Source: Hydractinia symbiolongicarpus (taxonomy: Eukaryota > Cnidaria > Hydrozoa > Anthoathecata > Hydractiniidae). Taken from it: a stretch of 64,000 bases of DNA. Every line of letters begins with the position of its first letter. Within the stretch, counting starts at the first letter, position 1. The position numbers and the translations under genes were made by a program. The notes under the pieces are model-generated. The model was not told the DNA's origin, did not search any database, and saw only the letters and a list, made by a program, of their open reading frames with translations. The stretch spans positions 15,353,501 to 15,417,500 of the forward strand of contig NC_079881.1 of NCBI RefSeq assembly GCF_029227915.1. The letters are read 5' to 3'. Shown one piece after another: positions 13,011 to 24,814 of this stretch.

Positions 13011-14329
13011 CTACATGTTTTGTTTCATGACATTTTGAATAAATAAGCTTTAAGATCTCCCTTGTTTGCTCGACGCGTTTCAAAATTTCAAAAATTGCAG
13101 CTGGTAAATTTATCCCAAATGTTGCTTATAAACGCTATTACTAGTACTAACTTAGGCTCAACTTGTTATCAATCGTTAGCTCTTTAAATACTCAACAAAT
13201 AGCTGTTCGTTCAATATAGCAACGTTTGGGCAATCATAAACGTATAACTTTGAAATATTTTTTTTGTCATTATATAACATTTAGAAAGTATAAAATCTTA
13301 AACAAAGTAATGTAGCTAATATTTGAATAATTGTGAAGTTCGTTTTTGATCACTTGTAATTTAGGTTATCTCGGGAATTCTTGGCACCTTATCATTTTTT
13401 ATGGTCGAAAGAAAAAATGCTGCAATAAAGGACGCTGGATACGAACCGATTAGATGAAATTGTATTTTAAGTCAAATTAAACTTCCTTTAAAATCAAGTT
13501 TGTTTTAACCCTTGGACTTCAAAGAAAGGCCGTAGTACCAAGGTCCCACCTATTTGCCATATCACGTGATCATTCAACTTTAAAGTATTAAAATGATGTC
13601 CTAAATGAAGATAATTAATGATGGAACAGCAGGCGATCAGAATATGGTCTGTCGGCAAAAATTCATAAATATTATGAGTTTTTTCGGAGTCTGAGGGTTA
13701 AATATTGTAAAAATACATGAAGATAGACAAACATACTTTTACAATGCAACATATCTTTTGAGCACAGTAGAAATTTAATTATTTTTTTTCTGATTTGCTT
13801 CCTTATCAGTATTTCGAATTAAACTACTTCTGCACTGGAGATGTATTAATAATTTTTTATTGATTTAATATTGCTGAATAAATAGTTGTTTATAAAATGT
13901 TTATTGCTTCTGAAAAACGACACATCCTTCGCTCTAGAAATGTCAGCGGGCACGTTGAGTGGTGTTATTATGATTACGTAATTATTCTCCACATCTGAAT
14001 TTTATTATGCGTTTGTTTTTGGTGGATATATATATAATAGACTTAGTAATTTAATTCAAACACGTAGAGTTTACTAAACTTTATAAAACCCTACAGTATT
14101 TCTAAGCTCAATAAATTAGTTTTATCATAATACCTCTTTTTACTTTATTGGGAGAAATTTTTGAGGAAATTTAAATTTAATACCCATATTTCAGAACGAA
14201 ACTGCCGCCCCTAAAGACGTTTCTTTTTGATATTCTGTTAATGTGTCTCTATTTGGCTATTATCGCTGGCAAAATGCTGGTTTTTCAACGGCCGCAGTAA
14301 AACAAGAAGACAAGATCTAGTAACAAAAA
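13011..14329. other. Intergenic, no gene seen
   Basis: AT-rich DNA with no supported coding region, RNA gene or repeat family. Confidence 0.5.
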
Positions 14330-15120
14330 TGTTGCTGCGAAGTGCACAAGTAGGCAAACAACAGCAGGAACTGCGTTAGGGATAAAATTTGTTCAGTCAT
14401 AAACAACGAAAATAGCGATAGCCACGTGCCTAGGTGGCGAAACCCCGAGATTTAGAGGCCAGTGCACAAAGTTGGCGGTGTTGTAGAGACCTGGCTAAAA
14501 TTTATAAAACTTGGGACTATTGAGACTAGACAAAAACTCTGAGAACCGCCTGCCTAGGCACGTAGATCCATGTTATATAGAGTATGGTCCTGATAAGGCT
14601 GTAACAGTCCATATTTCTACCTTTGCTGGCCTTTGCACGCAATGGGCGATGTTGTAAGGCCCTAGCGCAAAGAAATACGATATGAGCTGTCGTATTACAT
14701 TAATACTGAAATGACAACACCAATGGACACCTTATTAGGCGCATGGAATCGTGTGATTTAGGTTTAGGCGCCTTTTAAGTCTGTAAAAGGCCATATAACA
14801 ACCTATGGGGGTTGCACAGTTAGCGGTGTTTAAAGAGCATGCGCTAAGAAAAACGATTTAGAACGTGATAGTCCATTAAGACTGGAAATATCCACCTGAC
14901 TGTGCACGTGGATCTATGTGAATCACATGTAGGGGTCTGATGATACTATAACAAACCATATTACATACACACTTTGAAGACCCGTGCAGGAGCCTGGCGA
15001 CAAGAAAAACGACATGTCACTTCGATGGCCACATGCCTGGTTTGTGGAACCATGTGACTTAGTTGTAGGGGCCTGACAAGATTGTGACAGGCGATATTAG
15101 GCAATGCTGTGAAGACCTTT
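14330..15120. repeat. Degenerate ~200-bp periodic array
   Basis: GC-richer than its surroundings. The same ordered set of short motifs recurs four to five times. One motif resembles TGCCTAGGCACGTGGATC. It is followed by a TAGGGGCCTGA block, then TGTAACAGGCCATATTA, then a TTGCACAGTTAGCGGTGTT-like block, and last GAAAAACGA. Examples are GTGCCTAGGTGGC near 14430, TGCCTAGGCACGTAGATCC near 14550, TGCACGTGGATC near 14905 and CACATGCCTGG near 15033. No long frame is open across it. It may be an old satellite or a decayed array of small non-coding genes; the type is not known. Confidence 0.6.
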
Positions 15121-15950
15121 CTTTTTCATGGTACTGAAGGTCTTAATGTCAATCGGTATGTAAGAATGTGTAGGAAAGGTTTACGTAAGGTCATAAACAA
15201 AGAACACACAGTTGCCTTCATTGTAATATTTGAATAATAGACCCAGCCACGGGTGAATGCAAATATGAAAACCATTACCTTCGTACATCCAAGATAAAAA
15301 AAATTACATGACAATCAATTTGATAACATTTTCTGCATTATCTGAAACACGTTCTCACAATGAATGATATGAAATAAAATAACTTAAATAGGCTATTTTT
15401 ATAGCCACACATTTATAAATAATATTATTTGGTTGAGACTGTTACGGTACCAAGGAGGTAAGTAAACATGTATTTTTTTCTTGCTATGATTATTTTGCTT
15501 ATATGAGGCGTGCTTCAAATTGCACAGGTTCGAACAATATGATCAGCATGTTGAAGCATGGTTATTGGGAAATCATACTTAAGAATGTGAAATGTTTTTA
15601 TGCCATTAATTGCTCGTTCAACATGAATGTTAAACAAGCCCTATGTTTGCCATTATTTCATCATCTCTTTTCAGCGCATCAAAAAATCCACTATCCTCAC
15701 ATATGTACTTATCAGACGTTTGACCACCATTTAAATCTGACAGGAAAGTGATGAAACCAGCACTGGAAATTCCAATTAAGAATCCAAAGATTTTGATCTT
15801 TCGATAAAAAGCTTGGTGCAATAATGCAAAATACAAAAGTCTTCAGTTGTGAAAACGTATTGAAAGGCATTAGGATAAATGAACCATTATAATTGATCAA
15901 AGCTAAAGGAGGCTTTGTAGTCTAGATAATGTAAATAAGGAAGGTAAAGG
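15121..15950. other. Non-coding stretch before the PolB fragment
   Basis: Open frames at 15126-15314 (minus), 15503-15751 (plus) and 15630-15900 (minus) show no recognisable domain. The part after about 15850 may be decayed 5' sequence of the polymerase gene that becomes recognisable at about 15990. Confidence 0.4.
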
Positions 15951-17225
15951 ACGACCGATAATTAAACCAAAAAATTTGGTATAGTAAAGTTACCATAGTC
16001 AATTGAGTGAGAAAAAATATATATATGCTGACAAATCTGTATCGAGGAAAGGCTATATATTTTGTCAAAGGATTGTAGGCATGGATGTGGAAATAGATAT
16101 GTTGAGACCATTAAGAAGATCAACCTATATCGAACTACCACAAAAACTAAAGACAAAAAAGGCGATAGTAAACGTTAAAAACAATGACAACAAATGTTTT
16201 ACGTACGTTATACTATCAGCACTGCATCGACTCGACAGAAAGCCCCAAAGAAAAACAAAATACAAAACCTACCTCAATGATCTCGACTCCAACAACATTA
16301 AATTTCTGTTAGCCATCAAAGACATACTTATTTGAGTAACAAAACAATAAAAAGGTTAACATATTTGGTTATGAAAAAGTAATCTGCCCCGTACGAATTA
16401 CAGACCACGAAAAAGCAATCAACCTTCTACTATTATCCGATGAACAAACCAGTCATTATTGTAGGATAAACAACTTTTCAAGATAAGAGTCATCGCAGAT
16501 AAATAGCCACGGTACTGAAAATTCTGTACGTAAGCCTTGCATCGATCATTAGAATCTGCATATAATAGACACGTTCAAATATGCCAGACAAAAGGGTTAC
16601 TAACTAACTTAAATAGGTCGATGCGAGCACCTTATGTGATATATGCTAACTTTGAATCTATCACACAAAAGATTTAATCAAATCAAGATGTGGCACTATT
16701 CATACACAACAAAGTACAAACATTACAAGCCATGGGAATTTTGTATCCACGTTGAAGGTCTAACAAAATACAAGCCAATCCTCTATCGCGAAGACGATGC
16801 TGCGAAAGATCTTCATCAAAACTCTTGAGAAACTAGCAAAAACAATATAGCAACACCACCACTAGAAATAACCAAAAAAAGATTGAAAAAGATATTGGAA
16901 TAAATCCTCTCACATTTGCAAGAAACCAATAGGGTACAGATGAGTTCCATTTAAGGGTCAGCCAGTGCATTTAATATGAATAACCAATGAAGACGGTGTG
17001 GTATGCAAAGGTGCAGATACCTCAACAATAGATTGGAAGGAATACTACACATCACAACACTGCTATATATGTAACGAAACAATGAATAATCCAAGAGGAA
17101 AGGAACAGGACCACATTACGGGAAAGTTTGGAGGCCCGGCACATGTGCACTCTAAACTATAAAATACCATCATTCATACCGGTAATATTCCACAACCTGC
17201 AAGGATATGACTCTCACTTATAGGT
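15951..17225 (+). pseudogene. Polinton/Maverick DNA polymerase B, N-terminal fragment
   Basis: The longest open part (16003-16335) contains the signature of the Polinton-type protein-primed polymerase B N-terminal region: a conserved lysine-rich lead-in, then N-x-D-x-K-C-F and a leucine/histidine helix. Frame-shifted blocks follow. These are a T-S-H-Y-C segment near 16450, a YVIYANFES segment near 16635-16665 that corresponds to the exonuclease DFE motif (D replaced by N), and an H-I-T-G-K-F-x-G-P-A-H segment near 17110-17150. The closing IPVIFHNLQGYDSH-like block lies near 17180-17220. In intact elements this enzyme replicates the transposon/virus genome. Several stops and frameshifts kill it, and it ends where LINE sequence begins. 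The palm domain is absent here. Confidence 0.75.
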
Positions 17226-19699
17226 ATAGGTTGTTCTGAATCGAAACTTGATCAGTCGTTTAACGATGCTATAAATGTCTTAAATGGTTTCAAACGTCCC
17301 TACCGAAGAGACCGAAACAAAAATATCGGGGGATTGGTTTTGTATGTTAATTGCGAAATAATAAGTAATGCTATAAAACTTCCTTCTTTTCCTGAAGATA
17401 TCGAAATAGCTGGGATCGAAGTTATCCTTCGTGCTCAAAAATGGCTTGTATTGGGCATTTACAAACCACCCAATCAACGCTGCGATTATTTTCTTGAAAA
17501 CCTTGATAAAGTCATAGATTCGTTTCATTACAAAAATTGCATAGTAATGGGCGACTTCAACAGCAACGAATTCGATTTATCAACCTTAAAAACTTACTAT
17601 ATTCTTTCAAACTTAATTGATTCACCAGCTTGTTACAAGAATCCTGCGAACCCATCCTGTATTGATCATATATGGGTTTCGGAGAAGAAAAGGTTCCGAT
17701 TTCCAAAGAGTTACAGGAAATGAATTTTACAAACCTCGATACAGCTTTCAAGAACGTATTTAAAAAACATATGCCAGTGAAGCAAAAGATCGTTAGAAAC
17801 AATCATGCACCATTTATTACGAAAAGAGTACGCAACGAAGTTATAATCCAAGTGTGAAAAATGGAACTCTTTTCGAATTCAAAGGAATAGGGGTGCAAAG
17901 ATTGTCAGAGATGCAAGATAGAATTATTGCAGAAAACTTGACGTGTCGAAAGTTTGAGACAACAAAGCATATTGGAAAATCGTGAAACCAAATTTCTCCG
18001 AGAAGGCAATCAAGGAAAATATAACTTTGTTAGTCGAAGATGATGCTGTTTTACGAAATAAAGTTGAAAGTGCAAACGTCATGAATGATTATTTTGTAAA
18101 TATCACAAGATCACTGGATGTAAACAACATCCCTGAAACACAATCCAGGAACAGCGGAAGATTGCTCTCGTACGGAGGTTGATGCATTTATTTTACATTT
18201 CAAAGAACATCCGAGCATAAACAATATCAAAGCGAAATTCTCCGAAAGTGCTGGGACGATATGAAATTCTGTCATGTTTCTGTTGAAAAATTAAAAATTT
18301 ATATTGGATTTATAAAATTTATATTAAAAATTTATTATTATATATTCTTTAAAAAGTGTCGAGGCTTGTCCGGAGGGAGACATACCTGCAGATCTTTTCA
18401 AAGCTCACGCAAACGTTTTTGTTAAGCAGTCGAGTCACTGTTTTAATGACTCATGATATAGGTGCATCTTTCCTGAGTCTTTAAATTTGCGGATGTGTCT
18501 GGGGTCTGCAAAGAAAATTATCGGTGAGTTAGTAAACTGCCAAACATGGCTAAGGTGTTTGAAAAAATCTTATTTGAACAGATTAGTGAGTTCATGGAGG
18601 AGAAAATGTCACCTATTTTGTCTGGTTTCAGGAAATCTAATGTGCTTTCTTAAAAAAAAATAGATTACAAAAAGATGTTGCTGCCTTGCTCATGGATCTA
18701 AGCAAGGCTTTTGACTGTATTAGCCACAAACTGTTTATTGCTAAGCTTCATGCTATGGATTTTCTTTTAGTGCATTCATTATCTTTTATTTAGGGCTATT
18801 TAAAGCAGTGCTTTCAAAGAGTAGGTGTTGATGGGGGTTTTGGTTGTTGAAAGGAATTGTACAACCGGGGTCAATTTTGGGGCCGTTACTGTTTAACATA
18901 TTTTTAAATGATTTTCTTTTTCAATATGGCATAAATATACCGCTCTGATATTCTAGTGTGTAACTAACTAACTAACGATAATACTTTTTGTGCATCAGCT
19001 GAAAGCTTTTACGAAGTAAAATATATGTTAGAACAACTTCTTAGGTCAGCAGCTTTATGGTTTTCCGATAATGGCTTGCACTTGCGATTTTATAATATTC
19101 GGAAAAATCAAGAAGTCCACAAATCCGGCATTTAAATTTAAATGGAGCAATTTTATCTGCATCCAACTGTGTAAAGCTTCTTGGTAATAAATTTGACAGT
19201 CAACTTACTTTTGCAGAACATATCAACACACTGTGCAAAAGAGCTAGTTGCAAATCTAATACCCTGAAGAGAATTTCTTGGATTGTTGATAATAAACAGA
19301 AGTTTATTATATGCAACATTCGTAGCATCTGAGTTCAATTATTGTCTTTTAGTCTGGGGATTTATTAGCAGGAAATCTATTTCAAAGGTGGATAGAGTTT
19401 TAAAAAGGGCAAGGTCTCAGTCCAAAGTGGAATCCACTTCTTCTATGAAAAGTATTCATATGCAACATTGTAGACAATTACTGAAAGAGGTCTACAAGAC
19501 GAAATGGAAATTGAATCCTTCCTACATGGAAGGTGTGTTTCAGTTCAGAAATGATACTGGATATAGTTTAAGGCCATCAAGTGCTTTAGTTAGATCTAGA
19601 GTACAATCTTCAAAATATGGACTGCAAGAGCTTGGATATATAGCCTCCCAATTATGGAATTCTCTACCAGATGAAATCAAATCTGCAGTCTTTTGTTAA
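17226..19699 (+). pseudogene. CR1/L2-like LINE, endonuclease + RT remnant
   Basis: 5'-truncated non-LTR retrotransposon. 17226-17723 encodes an apurinic-type endonuclease: an S-E-S-K-L-D motif at the start, GDFN near 17550, and S-C-I-D-H-I-W at the end. The reverse transcriptase follows in broken frames: MAKVFEKILFEQ near 18545, LMDLSKAFDCI near 18690-18725, and GSILGPLLFNIFLNDF near 18870-18915. The FADD catalytic block is lost. The C-terminal region (19150-19699) has the usual V-K-L-L-G-x-x-x-D segment and an intact 138-residue tail with LWNSLPDEIK. An AT-rich insertion sits at about 18280-18355. The element appears inserted into the PolB remnant. Many stops make it inactive. Confidence 0.85.
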
Positions 19700-20016
19700 C
19701 TTCTGTAGAGTTATAGGCGAATTTTCTTCTTTCCAATGGAAATGTCGGATCTGTGCAGAATACATATTAAATTAGGATTGATTTAATTTTTCATTTACAC
19801 AGTCGATTTAACTAGTCTTAATAGACTAACCACCTTAGTCCTTCATGTTTTCGGCCAAACTAATCTTCCCGATTGATTTTACTAGAGAAATGGTATTTTA
19901 TTATTATATTTTATTAGTTTTTTTTATTAGTATATTTTATTAGTAGATTTTATTAGTATATTTTTAATCTTTTGTACTATCGACTATAAATAAAGCAATC
20001 TATATCTATATCTATG
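19700..20016 (+). other. LINE 3' untranslated end and microsatellite tail
   Basis: AT-rich 3' sequence of the preceding LINE. It ends in AATAAAGCAATCTATATC and a short (TATATC)n tail at about 19998-20016, typical of CR1/L2-like elements that end in a simple repeat instead of poly(A). Confidence 0.55.
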
Positions 20017-20059
20017 TGAAGAACGTATGGAAAACGTTCAACATCACGAACATGGGTGA

Positions 20060-21500
20060 ATATCACGACCTATCATCAGAAAGGAGCTTGACTCACTGGT
20101 AAAGGCTGGTGTGACCTAAAAGAGCGATTCTCCTTGAGAGGCCAAGCCTTTTGTTGCGATGGATGAGTTTAGTAGCCGTCGTAAAAGGTTGTGTGCGGAT
20201 TACTTACAAACGGTCAACTTGCTCACAAATCTTGATGCATATCCACTTCCCCGAATCGCCGAAATGGTGAAAAAACTCTCAAAATACAAATTCTTTTCTA
20301 TGTACGAGCTCAAGAGTGCTTATCGGCATATTCCATTGCGAGAGGATGACTGAAAATGCATTTAATGGTCTTGAAGATTTGTTTAAATTTGTTGGCATGC
20401 CATTCGGCGTAACAAATGGCGTACCATGTTTTCAAAGGAAAATGGAAAAACTGGTGAAGAAAGAAGAGCTGGAGGGTATGTTTTCGCACCTTGATAATGT
20501 AACATTGGGTATTTGTCAAAGCTTATCTTGAGCAAAATGATTTTTGAGGAATGATCAAGGGACGGAACATAAATCTTAACGAATCGAAAAGTGGTTGCGT
20601 CCATTAATGAAGTACCCACTTCCGACTGATGCTGCTTCCCTTCGACGAGCGTTAGGTATCTTTGACTACTATGAAAAACGGAGTTTTCTAACAAAATAAG
20701 ACCGCTTGCAGACGCAGCTATTTCCCTTTGAACAATGCTGCTATTGGGAAAGCTGTTCTAGCCCCAATTGACGAGGCTATGCCTTTTATTGTCAAATGTG
20801 ATGTTTCTGACGTAGCGATTTCAACTACGCTCAAATAAGATGGTCGCCCAGTTGCTTTCATGTCGAAAACAATATCAAAGATTGATAAATGGTACCCTAC
20901 TGTCGAAAAGGAAGCACTCGCCATAATTGAATATGTCTGCAAGTGGAATCATTTACAATCTCGACAAACTTCGACATTGATGACTTCGACATTGATGACT
21001 GACCACCGCTCTCTTGGTTACATGTTTAATAATCGAAAACGTACGAAGATAAAGAACAGTAAGATTTAGACATAGTGAATAAAACTCGCAAAAATGCTGA
21101 TTCTTTCACAAGAGATCACTGTTTTGCAGTTTCAAATAACCTTGACGATATTAATTTGCAACTTTATCATCCTGGTGTCACACGGCTGCTGCATTTTGTT
21201 AAAACGAAGAATTTACCATTCTCAACTGAAGATGTAAAACGCACTTGTGCCAATTGTAAGATATGCGGAGAACTGAAGAATCAATGTTACAAGGGTGATA
21301 ATGGGAAATTGGTCAAAGCAAATCAGCCAATGAAACGATTAAACATTGATTTCAAAGGACCCTTGCCATCATCGTAGCCCAACAAGTATTTCTTGACAGT
21401 GATTGACGAGTACTCTCCCTTTCCTTTCGTGGTTCCTTCTCATAACGTATTAGCAATCGCTGTCATTAAATGTCTTGAGACTTACTCACTTTGCGTCGAT
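20060..21500 (+). pseudogene. Ty3/Gypsy pol remnant (RT, RNase H, integrase)
   Basis: In order: an RT N-terminal block with YPLPRI-like and F-S-M-Y-E-L-K-S-A-Y-R-H-I-P-L motifs (20245-20345; D of the usual DLKSAY is E). Next comes a shifted block with M-P-F-G-V-T-N-G (20395-20425), then the catalytic YxDD position reading H-L-D-N (about 20490), so the active site is lost. RNase H follows at about 20760-20960 (C-D-V-S-D, F-M-S-K, E-K-E-A-L-A-I). The integrase zinc-binding region lies at 21150-21300 (H-P-G-V-T-R, then C-x2-C), followed by N-I-D-F-K-G-P and, shifted, F-L-T-V-I-D-E-Y-S. The rest of the integrase core is missing. No LTRs were found. Inactive. Confidence 0.85.
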
Positions 21501-22210
21501 CAACACGACTTAGGCACAAACCCTTGATATACGGTTATAAAAACGAGTCATAAACTCCTAACAAAGGAAGAATGTTATGGAATAGTGTTAATTACTAACA
21601 TCATTCTTTTCCTATATTTCTAGATCTATATAGTTGTGTTTTTAAGTTCAATAAAGCCATCATTCTGGTCAACTTCTCTCCGAAATTTCACATAAACAAA
21701 AAAATTCTTCGTAAACATGATCCCAACCAACTTGAGCAACATCGCATAACCAGTACTTAATCCACCACCACCAACAACAACATGATAGAGGACAATCTTA
21801 ACTTCCTTAACTTTAGTCATTTACGTAGGGATTTTTTTTATCTATTTCGTGAACTGGACTGGATTTGTCCTGCATATACTGTTGCACCTCAACAGGCTTC
21901 GTCGCCCAACACCACGACTCTTCCTAAAATAACAAGTACCTCCACACAATAACACAACCAGACCACCAGCCAATAAATAATATAACCATTATCCTTCTTA
22001 TGTCCTATCTCTCTCTTCTCAATATGTTCCAAAACCTTTAATATCTCCTCCTTTTTTGATAGATAGAGACAGCGCAGCTAGGCTGGACGCCCGAAACTTA
22101 TCCAGGCTAAAGATTTTTTTCTAAGAACGAGGCTAAAATGAGTTTTAAGCCAATAGGAATCCTAACAGTGCAATTGTTTTATTATCCAATGAACAACTTT
22201 ATTTTAAAGT
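21501..22210. other. Intergenic, no gene seen
   Basis: No supported gene. A CA-rich tract occurs at about 21760-21780. The stretch separates the Gypsy remnant from the minus-strand LINE. Confidence 0.5.
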
Positions 22211-23800
22211 TATTATATTATTATTATTATTATAACAATTCGGTTAAGAAAAGTATGAAAAATACAATTATATTAAAAAAAGGAATAAAATGTAAAAATA
22301 CAGCCACAGTATTAACTGGGTCTATTTACACCGAATGCATAAACAAGCTTAATGATCTCCAAAAATAGTTACAAATCCTAAGTTCCGTACATAAACTTTG
22401 CATAACCTGCAAGGACACTCTGTAGGCTTCCATTTCTTAATCTGCCTTTTGAAGTCTAGCAAGTTTTCAGCTTTTTTTATCGTTGACGGAATCGTGTTCC
22501 ATATAAAAGGTCCTAAATATCTAACAGAATTTTTACCATAATTTTCAGTTCTTACTGCAGGTATAGTAAAATCAGATCGAAGAGTATTGCTTGTTCTAAT
22601 TGAAATCATATCGGCTAACGGACCTTGATTCAAACCTTGGTTGATTTTATACATTTCTATTGCCAAAGAATGTATATTACGGTGATGTATAGAAACTAAG
22701 CCGTCTTTTTCAAGAAGCTTATTAAATGTAGAATCATAATCGTTATAAACAAGCCTGAGTGTTCTTTCATGTAGTTGATTAATTTTGTTGTTGACTGTTG
22801 TTGACTGCATATTAATGTCTGTCCATATTAATGGACAGACATTCAATTGAGATTCAAAAAAGCTCTTTAAGAGCATTCTTTCTTTCTTAAAAGATAGGTA
22901 TTGAACTATTCTTGTCAATGCACTCAGTTTTCTTCCTACTTTTAGGTATATTAGTAGGACATGGTTATCAAATTTAAGTTGGGAATCGATATTTATGCCT
23001 AAAAGTTTTAAACGTTTTTCTTGCCATATCATTTAATCTTCTAATTTTACCCACGTATGTTCATGTTTATTTCCAGATACGAGTAAATGGCACTTACCTG
23101 TATTAAGTTTCATGTAATTGTATTGAAACCACTTTATTGCTATAGCAGAGTCATGTTCTAACCTAAGAAGAAGATTTTTTATGTCTTTTTCACAAACATA
23201 GGGTGTTGTGTCATCTGCAAAGTTACAGACATCGCATTCTTTTAAAATGAAAAAGAGGTCATTTAGATATATATTGAATAGTATTGGTCCAAGTACTGAT
23301 CCTTGGGGAACTCATTGTAATAATTCAGCCCAAGAGCTAAAGGTAACATTTATCTTAGTTCTTTGTAATCGATTAGTTTATAAATTATTTTCAGAGCATT
23401 CTTATTAAAGCCATATGCATTTAATTTGGCAATTAAAAGTTCATGGTTTGTAGTGTCGAAGGCCTTTGATAAATCCATTAATATAGCTGCAGCTAAACCA
23501 TTTTTATCTGAGTACTCTTTCCATTTTTCTATCAAAGAAATTATTGCTCTCTGTGTGTTATAGCCTTTTCTGTAGCCACATAAAAATGGCGAAAGAATTT
23601 TGTCCATGTCCAAAATTGAGTTTGCAATATTCTTTCAAAGACTTTTGATACATTTGGCAACATGCTAATTGGCCTATAATTTTTCGCAAGTGTCGAGTCG
23701 TCTTTTTTGAAGATTGGACATATATCAGCTTTTTTAAGATTTCCAGGAAAAATCTTTATAATTTCATTTTTCCAAGTGTTACTTAAATGCTCACATCTGA
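22211..23800 (-). pseudogene. CR1/L2-like LINE RT remnant, minus strand
   Basis: Read on the minus strand. An RT start resembling K-N-Y-R-P-I-S-x-L-P-N-V-S-K-V-F-E lies near 23690-23620. The next frame (23613-23350) contains LSPFLCGYRKG and ILMDLSKAFDTTNHELL. A shifted block (about 23330-23040) has the PQGS-L-G-P-I-L-F-N-I region and the catalytic F-A-D-D near 23220. The C-terminal 227 residues (23032-22349) are intact and include L-L-G-I-N-I-D and G-P-F-I-W-N-T-I-P. The 3' side ends in a (TTA)n microsatellite at 22211-22234, a plausible 3' tail. The endonuclease is missing (5' truncation near 23800). It differs from the LINE at 17.2-19.7 kb and is better preserved. Confidence 0.85.
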
Positions 23801-23893
23801 TGTATCTTTTAGCAATTTAGATGGAATATCTAAATTGCTGAAAGCAATTTACCAAACTTTTAACGTTGAAATAATATTAACGTCAAAGGAAAG

Positions 23894-24100
23894 TCTCTAT
23901 AATAATAGCCGTAGTCTGTTCAAAATGGTTGCGCGCAGCTTTTTTCGGAAACTTATTGCGGGGTCCGATTCTTACGGTCCTCCATTGTTCGGTTGGACGC
24001 AGCATAATTTCGGAATCACGCCAGAACCAGATAAACAACGAAAACATGCTCGGAAGCCATTTTGGTTTGGAGGTGATGTTGTCCGGTTCGTAAGTCTCCT
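23894..24100 (+). mobile_element. Helitron-like 5' terminus
   Basis: 23894 begins TCTCTATAATAATAGCCG, nearly the same as the start at 5542 and as the reverse complement at 31727 (TCTCTATAATAAAAGCCG). After it comes a GC-richer, non-repetitive stretch, open as a short frame (23787-24212) with no recognisable domain. The shared 15-18 bp at three sites suggests a common terminus; no matching 3' end (hairpin plus CTRR) was located, so the extent to the right is uncertain. Confidence 0.35.
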
Positions 24101-24814
24101 TTTGACCTTTTTTTCTTCTAAATACTTTGTATCTATAGGAATATTTATTTCGATGTTTTTACATGTTAAGATGAATATATCGTCACGTTTTCTAGCAATG
24201 TATAAATCTTAAACAAACCAATTTTCAGATTTTAGCTAGGAATGTAGATGTCAAGGCAGCATTCTGCTAGGAAGCTATAGCTAGCCTTATTTATACCCAT
24301 TCTTTGATGTTTTTATTCAGTTTGGTATATCAATATTTTTTTTTATGTTTTGGTTGTGACTAGCTCTTCATAGCTATCCCTGGCAAAAAGTGAGAGTGGC
24401 CAAATGCAGTTTTTAGCTAGCTACAACAAAATTATTATGCGAAATGCAGTTAGGTAGCTACACCTTTTATTACTGTCATGAAAACTTATTCTGCAAAATT
24501 AAATGGCTGAGTGATATTTTTAACTGGACAGGGTAACAACAAGCTTTTCCTGTGTTTTATTTAAAGGCGCGTAATCACCCTGTAGACAACTTTTTTTTAG
24601 GTACCTATTTTATTGTAAAAATTGAAAGATATATATGAGAAAACATTATCCTAAAAATTTTATTGGAAACTGACAACCAGAACATGTTCAAATGTTTCAT
24701 AGAAATAGCAAACTTACCCCAATTTCTCTTAGCCTACAGAACCGCCATTACATTTCATTGCACGAATCATGCGATAATAAACGCACAGCAAAATCGATCG
24801 CATGGTTGCTGGAT
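24101..24814. other. Intergenic, no gene seen
   Basis: AT-rich DNA with AGCTAGCT-type motifs near 24235-24290 and 24415-24425. No gene or terminal repeat was found, although this would be the left flank of the virus-like cassette. Confidence 0.5.
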
